Source: Gammaproteobacteria bacterium (GTDB lineage Bacteria; Pseudomonadota; Gammaproteobacteria; Pseudomonadales; Halieaceae). From it: a DNA stretch of 45,709 nt. Below the pieces are notes generated by a model that made no database searches, was not told where the DNA came from, and saw only the letters and a program-made list of their open reading frames with translations. Position 1 is the stretch's first letter, and the number at the start of each line of letters is the position of its first letter. The stretch lies in the NCBI GenBank assembly GCA_024644535.1, contig JAHEKX010000015.1, forward strand, positions 1 through 45,709, in the 5' to 3' direction. This document shows, piece after piece, positions 19,559 to 27,964 of this stretch. Both the position numbers and the translations under genes were made by a program.

Positions 19559-20821
19559 TTACTGATAAACGGGGAAGTCGCGGCAAAGCGCAACAACCTT
19601 GTTTTTGACTTCTTCAATGACTTGTTCTGAAGTGCCGGCATCCAGCGAATCTAATACGTCACACATCCAGTGGGTTAAGGTCGTGACCTCGCCTTCTTTA
19701 AAGCCGCGTGTGGTAATTGCAGGTGTGCCTACCCGTAAGCCCGAAGTCACGAAGGGTGAGCGAGGGTCGTTCGGTACGGCGTTTTTGTTTACGGTGATGT
19801 TGGCCGCGCCTAAAGCTGCGTCGGCATCGGTTCCCGTGTAGTCTTTGCCGATCAAGTCTACCAGCATTAAGTGGTTGTCGGTGCCGCCCGATACAATTTT
19901 AAAGCCACGCGAGATAAACGTAGCTGCCATGGTGCGAGCATTGGCAACGACTTGCTTTTGGTAATCTACAAACTCAGGGCTTTGCGCTTCTAAAAAGCTA
20001 ACAGCCTTGGCTGCGATGACGTGCATTAATGGGCCGCCCTGACCGCCAGGGAATACCGCTGAGTTAAACTTTTTGTGAAGCTCTTCGTTTTCGCGCGCAA
20101 GAATAATGCCGCCACGAGGTCCGCGCAGGGTTTTGTGGGTGGTCGAGGTTACAACGTCGGCAAAAGGTACGGGGTTGGGGTAGACGCCAGCCGCCACAAG
20201 ACCTGCGATGTGTGCCATATCGACCAGCAAGTAGGCATCTACTTTATCCGCGATCTCGCGAAAGCGTGCCCAATCCATAACGCGCGAGTAGGCCGAGAAG
20301 CCGGCAATGATCATGGTAGGCTTATGCTCTAGTGCCAAAGCCTCGACTTGGTCATAGTCGACTTCGCCAGTTTCGTTATTCAAACCGTACTGAATGGCAT
20401 TGTAGTGTTTGCCCGAAAAGTTGGGTTTTGCGCCGTGGGTCAAGTGGCCGCCATCGGCTAAGCTCATGCCCAAGATGGTGTCGCCTGGCTTGACCAAGGC
20501 CAAAAATACCGCCGAGTTTGCCTGTGAACCAGAGTGAGGCTGCACGTTAGCGTAAGCTGCCCCGAACAATGCTTTCGCGCGTTCAATGGCTAAATCTTCT
20601 GCTTTATCGACATACTCGCAGCCGCCGTAGTAACGCTTGCCCGAATAGCCTTCGGCGTACTTATTCGTCAGTTTTGTGCCCTGCGCCTGCATAACCCGGG
20701 GGCTGGCGTAGTTTTCTGATGCAATAAGCTCGATATGATCTTCTTGGCGTTGCTCTTCCTCTTGAATAGCAGCCCATAAATCGGGATCAAAATCAGCGAT
20801 GTTCATCGTGGATTCAAACAT
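19559..20821 (-). CDS. glyA: Serine hydroxymethyltransferase
   Basis: PLP enzyme that converts serine and tetrahydrofolate to glycine and 5,10-methylene-tetrahydrofolate, feeding one-carbon metabolism in the cytoplasm. Diagnostic stretches: [13 protein letters not shown] near the start, [11 protein letters not shown], the PLP-lysine motif [12 protein letters not shown], and NLMLVDLIG-like NHLMLVDL. The frame extends to an ATG at 20845, but the ATG at 20819-20821 ([10 protein letters not shown]) has an AGGA site 7 bases upstream and the family's usual N-terminus, giving 420 residues. It is probably transcribed from its own promoter, with the hairpin at 19528-19550 after it. Confidence 0.97.
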   Translation of the reverse strand: MFESTMNIADFDPDLWAAIQEEEQRQEDHIELIASENYASPRVMQAQGTKLTNKYAEGYSGKRYYGGCEYVDKAEDLAIERAKALFGAAYANVQPHSGSQANSAVFLALVKPGDTILGMSLADGGHLTHGAKPNFSGKHYNAIQYGLNNETGEVDYDQVEALALEHKPTMIIAGFSAYSRVMDWARFREIADKVDAYLLVDMAHIAGLVAAGVYPNPVPFADVVTSTTHKTLRGPRGGIILARENEELHKKFNSAVFPGGQGGPLMHVIAAKAVSFLEAQSPEFVDYQKQVVANARTMAATFISRGFKIVSGGTDNHLMLVDLIGKDYTGTDADAALGAANITVNKNAVPNDPRSPFVTSGLRVGTPAITTRGFKEGEVTTLTHWMCDVLDSLDAGTSEQVIEEVKNKVVALCRDFPVYQ

Positions 20822-20869
20822 GATGGATTCCTGTATCGGGGGCACGACGGCCGGCTTAAAGAAGGCGCG

Positions 20870-20898
20870 ATTTTACCTCAAACGCTTTACGAAGATAA
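20870..20898 (-). promoter_or_regulatory. Possible sigma70 promoter for glyA
   Basis: On the minus strand TTATCT (20893-20898) and TAAAAT (20870-20875) are separated by 17 bases, about 50 bases before the chosen glyA start. The match is good at the -10 and moderate at the -35. Confidence 0.35.
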
Positions 20899-20939
20899 CC
20901 GCTTTTGCGCACTCATTTCGTGCATGTTTCACACTTGTT

Positions 20940-21374
20940 CTACTCGTCTTTCAGCGTCAAGTAAGATTCGCCCGGAACAACCACGGCTCGCCCTTTAAGC
21001 GCAGTGCGGCCCAGCAGCATTCTGAAACGCATACGCTCGCGGTTAGTCAGCGTCAGTTCCGCGGTAAAGGTTTGTCCGCCTAGTGTGATATCAGTATCAA
21101 TTACAATACGTTCTTCGGCGTGTCCACCCGAGTCTCGGACTGTACGCTGATCTTTAACTGGTGCGGTGCAATGCACTTCGGTGGTGGGGTCATTTTGAAT
21201 GGGGTGCACGCCAAAGCGCACCCAAGGTTCGCCATTACGCTCGAAGGGCTCAATGTAAAAGGTATGTAAGGCACTGGTGCGCGCGCCGGTATCGACTTTT
21301 GCTTTGATGTCTTCAATGCCCAGTTCGGGCAGTGCTAGCCATTCGCGCCAGCCTACTTGAATTGCTTTGGGCAT
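20940..21374 (-). CDS. RimB-like retropepsin-fold protein (PF05618, 'putative ATP-dependent zinc protease')
   Basis: 144 residues. The motif [13 protein letters not shown] near residue 25 is the pepsin-like D[ST]G active-site signature of this family, and [17 protein letters not shown] near the end is its second conserved block. Despite the database name, the motif suggests an aspartic-protease fold. In Pseudomonas a member called RimB is reported to work with RimK, the ribosomal protein S6 glutamate ligase. Here rimK lies 2 kb away on the opposite strand, beyond a repeat island, and an M14 deacylase gene follows rimK, so the usual neighbourhood is kept but stretched. Proteolysis has not been shown for this protein. 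Confidence 0.85.
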   Translation of the reverse strand: MPKAIQVGWREWLALPELGIEDIKAKVDTGARTSALHTFYIEPFERNGEPWVRFGVHPIQNDPTTEVHCTAPVKDQRTVRDSGGHAEERIVIDTDITLGGQTFTAELTLTNRERMRFRMLLGRTALKGRAVVVPGESYLTLKDE

Positions 21375-21400
21375 AGTGTTGCTCGATTCTTAAAAACGAG

Positions 21401-21429
21401 AGTATCGCTACTTGAAGTACGTTAGGCAA
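21401..21429 (-). promoter_or_regulatory. Possible promoter for the RimB-like gene
   Basis: On the minus strand TTGCCT (21424-21429) and GATACT (21401-21406) are 17 bases apart, about 27 bases before the start codon. The heptamer tract starts only 8 bases upstream of the -35, in the position of an UP element. Confidence 0.4.
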
Positions 21430-21436
21430 TGTTTGA

Positions 21437-21530
21437 TTGTTCGTTGTTCGTTGTTCGTTGTTCGTTGTTCGTTGTTCGTTGTTCGTTGTTCGTTGTTCGT
21501 TGTTCGTTGTTCGTTGTTCGTTGTTCGTTG
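21437..21530. repeat. Heptanucleotide tandem repeat (TTGTTCG), about 13.4 units
   Basis: 94 bases of uninterrupted 7-bp repeat. It starts at the left edge of the long repeat A. A degenerate 3-5 unit remnant (TCGTTGTTCGTTGTTTGTTG) sits at the equivalent edge of repeat B near 22795. Frames through it are open on both strands, but they encode only heptapeptide reiterations, and I do not regard them as genes. Confidence 0.97.
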
Positions 21531-21734
21531 GCACACATCTAGCGCACTTACTCGTAATTTGTTTTGCGAACACTCAGTGCGCTGCTTTGACCGAGCGCGG
21601 TTGGCGAGGCTGTCGGCGAAAATGTCTGAGCACGAGGCGATAGACGAGTGCGAGTTTTTGAGCCGTCGCCATTAGCGCAAGGGAAGCGTGCGTGAGCAAA
21701 ATAAATGACGAGGTGGGCGCGGCTAAGTATCCAT

Positions 21735-21758
21735 GCAGCCCCGCAGCCCCGCAGCCCC
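21735..21758. repeat. Three tandem copies of GCAGCCCC
   Basis: An exact 8-bp unit occurs three times at 21735-21742, 21743-21750 and 21751-21758. It is followed directly by the inverted repeat GCTTGTGCAAGC (21759-21770). It lies in the segment that copy B lacks. Confidence 0.9.
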
Positions 21759-21787
21759 GCTTGTGCAAGCGCCTACCTTTGCGGCGT

Positions 21788-21843
21788 GGCCATTAGTGCA
21801 GGGGAAGCGTGCGTGAGCAAAACAAATGACGAGGTGGGCGCGG
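21788..21843. repeat. Second copy of a 55-bp submodule inside repeat A
   Basis: Matches 21667-21722 and 22959-23013: GCCATTAG..GCA.GGGAAGCG followed by TGCGTGAGCAAAA and an AAATGACGAGGTGGGCGCGG-like end. A more diverged copy is at about 22056-22125 and a truncated one at 23220-23236. The island is thus a mosaic of one repeated module. Confidence 0.85.
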
Positions 21844-21937
21844 GGATGTCTTTTTAAAGATAGTGCATTAACGATTCGCCGTCTCGTCTCAGCCAATTTC
21901 TTGCGGATCGCTTCAAGGCCGTCCCTGGCTCGCTGCG

Positions 21938-21958
21938 CACGCGACGTCCTGTCGCGTG
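21938..21958. repeat. Hairpin in island repeat A
   Basis: CACGCGAC and GTCGCGTG form an 8-bp perfect stem around GTCCT. The identical hairpin is at 23109-23129 in copy B. Confidence 0.75.
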
Positions 21959-22012
21959 ACGCTCCGCGCGAAACAGGCTGCAGCCGCTCGGCTAATTTAT
22001 GTACTCTTAAAA

Positions 22013-22031
22013 GATTAGGAGGTACCTAATC
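22013..22031. repeat. Hairpin near the right edge of island repeat A
   Basis: GATTAGG and CCTAATC form a 7-bp stem around AGGTA. In copy B (23185-23203) one base differs (CTTAATC), which would keep a G-U pair in RNA. That fits, but does not prove, selection on an RNA fold. Confidence 0.65.
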
Positions 22032-22204
22032 CGAACGTATCGAGTTTTTAAACCGTTGCCATCAGTGCGAGGGCGAGGGTGCGAGCAAAATAAATGACTA
22101 TGCGCATGATAAGTATCCGTCCAGGCGCTATTGATGAAAAATTGTACTCGCATGTGTCATTCATTTGAATTACATTTGGTCGGTATCAAAAGCGAGGTGA
22201 AACT

Positions 22205-22507
22205 ATGGCTGCCAATGCACTTATACAAACTCGAATAGACGCTGCGGTTAAAGAACAAGCAACCACCGTGCTCGAGAGCATGGGTTTAACCGTTTCGGAT
22301 GCAGTCCGAATTTTGTTAACTCGGGTGGCACAGGAGGGCGCGCTTCCCGCAGGACTGACAGCCTCTCCTGAGGCTCATGATGCGTGGTTTAAAGCAAAAG
22401 TAGTAGAAGCACTCAATGATACGAGGCAAGCCTACAGTCATGGCGAAGTCAGCCAGCATTTCAGCAAAAAGCGTGAAGCGTTGACAGAGAAATCTCGCGA
22501 GGCTTAA
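22205..22507 (+). CDS. RelB/DinJ-family antitoxin
   Basis: 100 residues. The N-terminal third (IQTRIDAAVKEQATTVLESMGLTVSDAVRILLTRVAQEGALP) has the ribbon-helix-helix pattern of RelB/DinJ antitoxins, which dimerise, bind their own operator and neutralise a RelE/ParE-fold toxin through the C-terminal tail. The tail here is charged and probably flexible. A GAGGTG ribosome site lies 5 bases before the ATG. The toxin gene follows after one base. The pair sits alone between two long direct repeats, which suggests acquisition as a unit. Confidence 0.9.
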   Translation: MAANALIQTRIDAAVKEQATTVLESMGLTVSDAVRILLTRVAQEGALPAGLTASPEAHDAWFKAKVVEALNDTRQAYSHGEVSQHFSKKREALTEKSREA

Positions 22508-22508
22508 G

Positions 22509-22793
22509 GTGCGAATTGAATGGTCACGGTTTGCGTTAGAGGATCGAGACCTGATTTTTGATTATGTCGCCAACGAGTCACCCCAAGCTGCAATAGCTAT
22601 TGATCTCGAGATCGAGCACCAGATCAGTTTGCTAGCGACCTTTCCTGATTCAGGTCGTATTGGTCGAGTTTCTGAAACTCGAGAACTCATAATCAATAGA
22701 ACTCCTTACATCGCCGCATACATGTCGAAGATTGATACGGTTGTTGTGCTTCGGATTCTTCATAGTGCTCAGATATGGCCGGATGATATTTAG
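22509..22793 (+). CDS. RelE/ParE-family toxin
   Basis: 94 residues from a GTG start one base after the antitoxin stop. The N-terminus MRIEWSRFALEDRDLIFDYVANESPQAA, the GRxGR-like segment DSGRIGRVSETRELII and the C-terminal strand VVVLRILHSAQIWP are typical of the RelE/ParE superfamily. RelE members cleave mRNA in the ribosome, while ParE members poison gyrase. The C-terminal HSAQ(I/R)WP pattern fits the group paired with DinJ/RelB antitoxins, but I cannot decide the target from sequence. The GTG start and tight coupling imply translational linkage to the antitoxin. Confidence 0.88.
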   Translation: MRIEWSRFALEDRDLIFDYVANESPQAAIAIDLEIEHQISLLATFPDSGRIGRVSETRELIINRTPYIAAYMSKIDTVVVLRILHSAQIWPDDI

Positions 22794-22794
22794 T

Positions 22795-23220
22795 GTCGTT
22801 GTTCGTTGTTTGTTGTTTGCTGGCACGAAATTAGCGCACAGACTCGTGGTTTGTTTTGCGAACACTCAGTGCGCTGCTTTGACCGAGCGCGGTTGGCGAG
22901 GCTGTCGGCGAAAGTGTCTGAGCACGAGGCGATAGACGAGTGCGAGTTTTTGAGCCGTCGCCATTAGCGCAAGGGAAGCGTGCGTGAGCAAAATAAATCA
23001 CGAGGTGGGCGCGGGGATGTCTTTTTAAAGATAGTGCATTAACGATTCGCCGTCTCGTCTCAGCCAATTTCTTGCGGATCGCTTCAAGGCCGTCCCTGGC
23101 TCGCTGCGCACGCGACGTCCTGTCGCGTGACGCTCCGCGCGAAACAGGCTGCAGCCGCTCGGCTAATTTATGTGCTCTTAAAAGATTAGGAGGTACTTAA
23201 TCCGAACGTATCGAATTTTT
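22795..23220. repeat. Island direct repeat, copy B
   Basis: Begins 2 bases after the toxin gene's stop with a degenerate heptamer tract, then follows copy A nearly base for base but without A's 121-bp insertion. It ends at GAATTTTTGAGCC, after which a truncated submodule (to about 23236) leads into the rimK upstream region. Same orientation as copy A. The spacing puts the toxin-antitoxin genes exactly between the two copies. Confidence 0.9.
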
Positions 23221-23236
23221 GAGCCGTCGCCATTAA

Positions 23237-23376
23237 CCCCTGTCCGCATAATTAGCGCAAAATTCACGCGTTTGGCCCGCTAGGTGAAAGCTAGGTCCTA
23301 TGCGACAATATAAAGCATCGGTTGACGCAAGCAACCCGACCCGAGCCTTACTCGGGCGAACAAATTAGAGAGCCAC
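23237..23376 (+). promoter_or_regulatory. rimK upstream region with a small leader hairpin
   Basis: CCCGAG and CTCGGG (23340-23356) form a 6-bp stem with a 5-base loop, 20 bases before the rimK start. TATAAA (near 23310) and TTGACG (near 23322) are possible promoter parts, but I do not see a convincing -35/-10 pair. Confidence 0.3.
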
Positions 23377-24282
23377 ATGAAAATCGCAATCCTTTCCCGA
23401 AACCCCCGTTTGTACAGCACTAGGCGCTTAGTTGAAGCGGCTCAGGCTCGTCATCACGAAGTGCGTGTTATCGACCACATGAAGTGCTATATGGACATTA
23501 CCAGCTCGAACTCGGCAATTTGGTACGAAGGGGAAAAATTAGAAGGGTACGATGCTGTGATTCCAAGAATCGGTGCATCCGTTACCACCTACGGCGCGGC
23601 CGTCATTCGGCAGTTCGAGATGATGGGTGTGTATTGCCTTACAGGGTCAATTCCTTTGGGTCGTTCACGTTCGAAGTTGCGCGCGTTGCAGTTACTGTCG
23701 CGTAAAGGCATCGGGATGCCGAAAACGGGATTTGCTCACGACGTGCATAATACCCGCGAGTTAATCAAGTTGGTGGGTGGCGCGCCCTTGGTGGTTAAAT
23801 TGCTCGAGGGCACTCAGGGTCGAGGCGTGGTGCTGGCGGAAACAATTAAGGCCGCTGAATCGGTCATTGATGCTTTTTGTGAGCTAAAGGCCGATTTTTT
23901 GGTGCAAGAGTTCATTAAGGAGGCGGGAGGCTCTGATGTGCGCTGTTTTGTGATTGGTCGCAAAGTCGTGGCAGCGATGGAGCGCACGGCGCAAAGCGGT
24001 GAATTTCGATCTAACCTGCATCGAGGTGGATCGGCCGAACTCACGAAGCTTACCCCGACAGAAAGGCGAACGGCGATTAAAGCGGCACAAGCCATGAGTT
24101 TGCATGTGGCCGGTGTGGATATTTTACGCAGTTCGCGCGGGCCCTTGGTGATGGAAGTGAACTCGTCGCCCGGTTTGCGGGGTATTGAAGAATCTACCGG
24201 CATTAATGTCGCTAATAAAATTATTCGGTTTGTGGAAGAGCACGCCAAGCCACTGACGCTGCGCGGACACGCTAAAGGTTAA
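23377..24282 (+). CDS. rimK: RimK-type ATP-grasp glutamate ligase
   Basis: 301 residues, the normal length. RimK adds glutamate residues to the C-terminus of ribosomal protein S6 and can make poly-alpha-glutamate, using ATP. The N-terminal pre-ATP-grasp domain ([37 protein letters not shown]) is followed by the ATP-grasp fold: [17 protein letters not shown] near residue 140, [19 protein letters not shown] near 187 and the metal-binding [18 protein letters not shown] near 257. An M14-type deacylase gene follows 142 bases on. It is divergent from the RimB-like gene across the repeat island. Confidence 0.95.
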   Translation: MKIAILSRNPRLYSTRRLVEAAQARHHEVRVIDHMKCYMDITSSNSAIWYEGEKLEGYDAVIPRIGASVTTYGAAVIRQFEMMGVYCLTGSIPLGRSRSKLRALQLLSRKGIGMPKTGFAHDVHNTRELIKLVGGAPLVVKLLEGTQGRGVVLAETIKAAESVIDAFCELKADFLVQEFIKEAGGSDVRCFVIGRKVVAAMERTAQSGEFRSNLHRGGSAELTKLTPTERRTAIKAAQAMSLHVAGVDILRSSRGPLVMEVNSSPGLRGIEESTGINVANKIIRFVEEHAKPLTLRGHAKG

Positions 24283-24424
24283 AAGATTTGCGGGTGTAAA
24301 TTACCTGCACAGAGTAAGTCAAGAAGTCGATGGTGTCTCGATCGTGGCGTTGTGTTGCGAGCAGGCAAGCAGGAGAGTTACCTTGTCGGTGGACTCGATT
24401 TGAGTTCACGTAAGAAGGAGATTG

Positions 24425-25468
24425 ATGGCAGGGCAAATGGTGATCGGTGGAGTTGAAATACTCCCAAATACGCGTCAGATCGTGAACATCCCGGTCGCTC
24501 CGGTTTACACGCAAGACAGCTTGAGTTTGAACATTAACGTGGTGCGCGGCAAGCGCCCCGGGCCTACCTTGTTCGTATGCGCCGCGATTCACGGCGACGA
24601 GATCAATGGCGTGGAGATCATCCGCAGACTGTTAATGAGTCGGTTGCTAGACAAGCTGCGCGGCACATTGATTGCCATTCCGATTGTCAACGTCTACGGT
24701 TTTGTCAACCAAACGCGCGAACTGCCCGATGGTCGCGATTTAAATCGCAGTTTTCCCGGTTCTGCCAGCGGTTCGTTGGCGGCACGCATTGCGGAAACCT
24801 TCATGAGCGAGATCGTCGCACACTGTACCCACGGTATCGATTTACACACCGGCGCTAGGCATCGAAGTAACTTCCCCCAAATTCGCGCCAATTTGCTGGA
24901 TCCAGAAACACTGGCAATGACGAATGCTTTTGGCGCGCCCATTGCGATTAATGCGCGTATTCGCGACGGATCTTTACGCCAAGCCGCCGCTGAAAAAGGC
25001 GTGCCTGTGCTTTTGTACGAGTCTTGCGAGGCTTTGCGTTTTGATGAGATTTATATTCGCGCCGGTGTTAAAGGCATTTTGAATGTGATGCGCCACATAG
25101 GGATGCTACGTAAGAGCCGCGCTAAAATAAAGCCCCCCATGATCAGTGAAAAAACCGCGTGGGTGCGTGCGCCGGATAGCGGCGTTTTGCGGGTTCTGGT
25201 GTCTTTGGGTGAGATGGTGGAAGAGGGGCAAGTGATCGGTATTATTGCCGACCCGCTAGGAACCCAAGAGGTCGCGGTCATCGCTGACCAGGCTGGTATC
25301 GTGATTGGTCGAACGAACCTGCCGCTGGCGTATGAGGGTGATGCCTTGTTCCATATTGCGCAGGTGAGTTCAGAAAACGACTGGAAGTTGGAGACGTTTA
25401 CTGAAACCTACGCGCCGGAGGCAGAAGCGGCACCCGAGATGGCAGAAGAGCCGCCAATCGCCCTGTAG
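24425..25468 (+). CDS. Succinylglutamate desuccinylase/aspartoacylase-family (M14) deacylase
   Basis: 347 residues. The zinc-binding motif AAIHGDEINGVE near residue 50 (His and Glu), RDLNRSFPG near 100 and the second His in GIDLHTGARHRSNFPQ near 140 mark the AstE/AspA branch of M14 zinc carboxypeptidases, which cleave N-acyl or amide bonds of small acidic amino acid derivatives. The last 90 residues (VRAPDSGVLRVLVSLGEMVEEGQVIG) look like a lipoyl/barrel-sandwich domain. A TTG at 24422 is also in frame; I prefer the ATG at 24425 with AAGGAG 4 bases upstream. Being next to rimK suggests a role in trimming or recycling glutamyl peptides, but that is inference from context. Confidence 0.88.
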   Translation: MAGQMVIGGVEILPNTRQIVNIPVAPVYTQDSLSLNINVVRGKRPGPTLFVCAAIHGDEINGVEIIRRLLMSRLLDKLRGTLIAIPIVNVYGFVNQTRELPDGRDLNRSFPGSASGSLAARIAETFMSEIVAHCTHGIDLHTGARHRSNFPQIRANLLDPETLAMTNAFGAPIAINARIRDGSLRQAAAEKGVPVLLYESCEALRFDEIYIRAGVKGILNVMRHIGMLRKSRAKIKPPMISEKTAWVRAPDSGVLRVLVSLGEMVEEGQVIGIIADPLGTQEVAVIADQAGIVIGRTNLPLAYEGDALFHIAQVSSENDWKLETFTETYAPEAEAAPEMAEEPPIAL

Positions 25469-25488
25469 AGCGACAAAAACTGAATTAT

Positions 25489-25508
25489 GTCACCCGGCTT
25501 AGGGTGAC
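25489..25508 (+). terminator. Stem-loop after the M14 deacylase gene
   Basis: GTCACCC and GGGTGAC form a perfect 7-bp stem around GGCTTA, 20 bases past the stop. Only TTTAT follows, so termination may be weak. The rest of the 245-base gap to ettA is AT-rich and holds no gene I can support. Confidence 0.45.
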
Positions 25509-25713
25509 TTTATGCTCGAAAATAAAACGCTTGGAATAAAAATTCTTTGTGATGTAGGCCTCACGCGATAGGAATTAAGCTAAACTATTCCTTTAATTTG
25601 GATTGCTTAGATGGGCGTGTGTCACGCTAAATGTCTAGGTTTTTAATTTGTTTGATCCCCATTCTATGCGCATAAAAAGTATGGTTGGAGATTACTAACG
25701 GCTGGAGAGTGCA

Positions 25714-27381
25714 GTGGCACAATACGTATACACAATGAACCGCGTGGGCAAGATTGTTCCGCCCAAACGCAAAATTCTCGAAGACATTTCTTTGTCGTTT
25801 TTCCCAGGTGCCAAAATTGGTGTGTTGGGTTTAAACGGTTCGGGTAAATCGACCCTGCTAAAAATTATGGCGGGTTTAGATACCGACATCTTAGGCGAAG
25901 CTCGGCCACAACCCGGTATCAAAATTGGTTACCTGCCGCAGGAGCCCCAGCTTGACCCGAACAAGACCGTGCGCGGTAACGTTGAAGAGGGTGTACAAGA
26001 TGCTATTGATGCGCTTGCTCAACTAGATCAAGTGTATGCGGCCTACGCCGAGCCCGATGCCGATTTTGATGCGCTGGCGAAAAAGCAGGCACAGTTAGAA
26101 GATATTATTCAAGCAACCGACGCGCATAACATTGACCACACCTTGGAAGTCGCGGCCGATGCCTTACGATTGCCCGCTTGGGATGCAGACGTGACCACCT
26201 TGTCGGGTGGCGAGCGCCGCCGCGTAGCCTTGTGTCGCCTGTTATTATCCAAACCTGATATGCTGTTGCTAGACGAGCCAACTAACCACTTAGACGCTGA
26301 AAGTGTGGCCTGGCTTGAGCGTTTCTTACACGATTTTCCAGGAACTGTCGTGGCGATTACCCACGATCGTTATTTCCTAGACAACGCCGCGGGCTGGATT
26401 TTAGAGCTAGACCGAGGCCGTGGTATTCCTTACGAAGGTAACTACTCGGACTGGTTGGAAGCCAAAGAACGACGCTTAGAGCAAGAGAAGCGCCAAGAAG
26501 CCTCGCACCAAAAAGCCATAAAGGCCGAACTTGAATGGGTGCGCAGCAATGCCAAAGGTCGTCAAACCAAAAGCAAGGCGCGTCTGGCTCGGTTCGACGA
26601 GTTGCAGTCGCAAGAATTCCAGATTCGTAACGAAACCAACGAAATCTACATTCCACCAGGCCCACGTTTAGGTGACAAGGTGATAGAGGTGCGCAATTTG
26701 CGTAAAACCTTTGGTGAGCGTTTATTGTTTGATGATGTCTCGTTTACCCTACCCAAAGGCAGTATTGTGGGTATTATCGGTGCCAACGGCATGGGTAAGT
26801 CGACGCTGTTCAAAATGTTGGTAGGTCTTGAGCAGCCCGATGGTGGCGAGATTGTCGTGGGCGAAACTGTACAAATTGCATATGTTGATCAGTCGCGTGA
26901 TGAGCTGGAAGGCAACAAAACTGTATGGGAAGAAATTTCTGACGGTTTGGATGTCATGCGCATTGGTACTTACGAAACTAACTCGCGCTCTTATGTCGGC
27001 CGCTTTAATTTTAAAGGCAGCGACCAGCAGAAGTTTGTTAAGGACTTGTCGGGTGGTGAGCGCAACCGCTTACACTTGGCTAAGTTATTAAAGCAAGGCG
27101 CCAACGTACTGCTGTTAGACGAACCGACCAACGACCTTGACGTAGAAACGCTGCGTGCTCTGGAAGAGGCGGTGCTTGCGTTCCCGGGCAGCGCTATGGT
27201 GATTTCGCACGATCGCTGGTTCTTGGACCGGGTAGCAACGCACATCTTGGCTTACGAAGATGATGGTGGCGTCGTGTTCCACGAAGGAAATTACACCGAG
27301 TACGAGGAAGATCGTCAGAAGCGCGTGGGTGCTCAGGCGCAGTCGCCGCAACGGGTGAAATACCGTAAGTTAAAGGATTAA
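25714..27381 (+). CDS. ettA: Energy-dependent translational throttle ABC-F protein
   Basis: 555 residues, the same length as E. coli EttA and alignable along its whole length. EttA binds the ribosomal E site and gates entry into elongation according to ATP level. Two ABC domains are visible: Walker A GLNGSGKST (39-47) and GANGMGKST (356-364), signatures LSGGERRRVAL and LSGGERNRLHL, and Walker B LLLDEPTNHLDAE and LLLDEPTNDLDVE. The linker contains the arm and the P-site tRNA interaction region, rich in Lys, Arg and Glu (about 250-300). There is no membrane domain. The start is GTG with GGAG 6 bases upstream. Confidence 0.98.
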   Translation: MAQYVYTMNRVGKIVPPKRKILEDISLSFFPGAKIGVLGLNGSGKSTLLKIMAGLDTDILGEARPQPGIKIGYLPQEPQLDPNKTVRGNVEEGVQDAIDALAQLDQVYAAYAEPDADFDALAKKQAQLEDIIQATDAHNIDHTLEVAADALRLPAWDADVTTLSGGERRRVALCRLLLSKPDMLLLDEPTNHLDAESVAWLERFLHDFPGTVVAITHDRYFLDNAAGWILELDRGRGIPYEGNYSDWLEAKERRLEQEKRQEASHQKAIKAELEWVRSNAKGRQTKSKARLARFDELQSQEFQIRNETNEIYIPPGPRLGDKVIEVRNLRKTFGERLLFDDVSFTLPKGSIVGIIGANGMGKSTLFKMLVGLEQPDGGEIVVGETVQIAYVDQSRDELEGNKTVWEEISDGLDVMRIGTYETNSRSYVGRFNFKGSDQQKFVKDLSGGERNRLHLAKLLKQGANVLLLDEPTNDLDVETLRALEEAVLAFPGSAMVISHDRWFLDRVATHILAYEDDGGVVFHEGNYTEYEEDRQKRVGAQAQSPQRVKYRKLKD

Positions 27382-27484
27382 ACCTACCCAAACTGGGTGA
27401 GTTAGCGGTAGATGTCGTAATTTAGCATTGCGGTCATGATTTAGCTGTTGCAATATTAAACGAAAGATATTGTCGGAGTTAAAC

Positions 27485-27841
27485 ATGACCGAGCACGAAT
27501 CAGATCGTCGCCGTTATACCCGAGTGCCGATCGAACTTCCCGTAGAAATTCGCCAAGGCGCGTCGGTGTGGCACCGTACCTTGGTGAACCTGTCGCTGAC
27601 GGGTCTGGCGATAGATGAGCCACCCAATTTCGATGCCCAGTACAACGAGCCGTTCACGATTGTGCTCGAGACCGAGCAAGGCAACCTCGAGTTACATGCC
27701 TATTTGCAGCACGCGGGTCGCTCGCAGCTGGGCTTTGCGGTCGAACATCTGGATGCTGCGACGCTTGAGGCGGTGCGTGGTTTGATGGAGCCTCGAATCG
27801 ATGACCCGTCAATTTTGGATCAAGAAGCGCTGACGCTCTAA
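27485..27841 (+). CDS. PilZ-domain protein
   Basis: 118 residues from the ATG at 27485, which has GGAG 6 bases upstream; an in-frame TTG at 27470 lies before that site and is unlikely. The PilZ cyclic-di-GMP motifs are present: DRRRYTRV near the start (RxxxR) and NLSLTGLAI ([DN]xSxxG) near residue 45, followed by the beta-barrel strands. Single-domain PilZ proteins are c-di-GMP receptors acting on motility, polysaccharide export or adhesion. It stands alone downstream of ettA with no obvious partner. Confidence 0.92.
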   Translation: MTEHESDRRRYTRVPIELPVEIRQGASVWHRTLVNLSLTGLAIDEPPNFDAQYNEPFTIVLETEQGNLELHAYLQHAGRSQLGFAVEHLDAATLEAVRGLMEPRIDDPSILDQEALTL

Positions 27842-27964
27842 TTTTACTTGCCGTGCAGCACGGGCCGCTCTAATTGGGGTTTATCGAGCGGTCGCGTAAG
27901 CCAATCAGACGTTTACCCCAAACTTTTTTTCGCGCATGGTAGGTCCCAAAAAAGGAGATCTACC

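Larger units (their letters stand above)
21531..22049. repeat. Island direct repeat, copy A (with a 121-bp internal insertion)
   Basis: Aligns with 22820-23220. Bases 21559-21722 and 21844-22049 match copy B with only a handful of differences (for example A/G at the AAAATG position, G/C in AAATGACG, TACTC/TGCTC, ACCTAATC/ACTTAATC). The insertion at 21723-21843 contains an 8-bp triplet repeat and a second copy of a 55-bp submodule. No credible protein is encoded. Several GC-rich hairpins suggest a structured or mobile non-coding repeat family. Confidence 0.9.

Noticed and set aside
21412-21675. Open frames of 68-87 codons through the heptamer tract on both strands
   Set aside because: A 7-bp repeat without a stop is open in every frame by construction. 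The products are reiterated heptapeptides with no other support.
21531-23220. CRISPR array or integron attC cassette
   Set aside because: The repeats are hundreds of bases long with no regular spacers, no cas genes and no integrase. I could not find the paired core sites of attC.
23814-24248. 144-codon minus-strand frame over rimK
   Set aside because: It is antisense to a well-conserved ATP-grasp gene and has no motif of its own.
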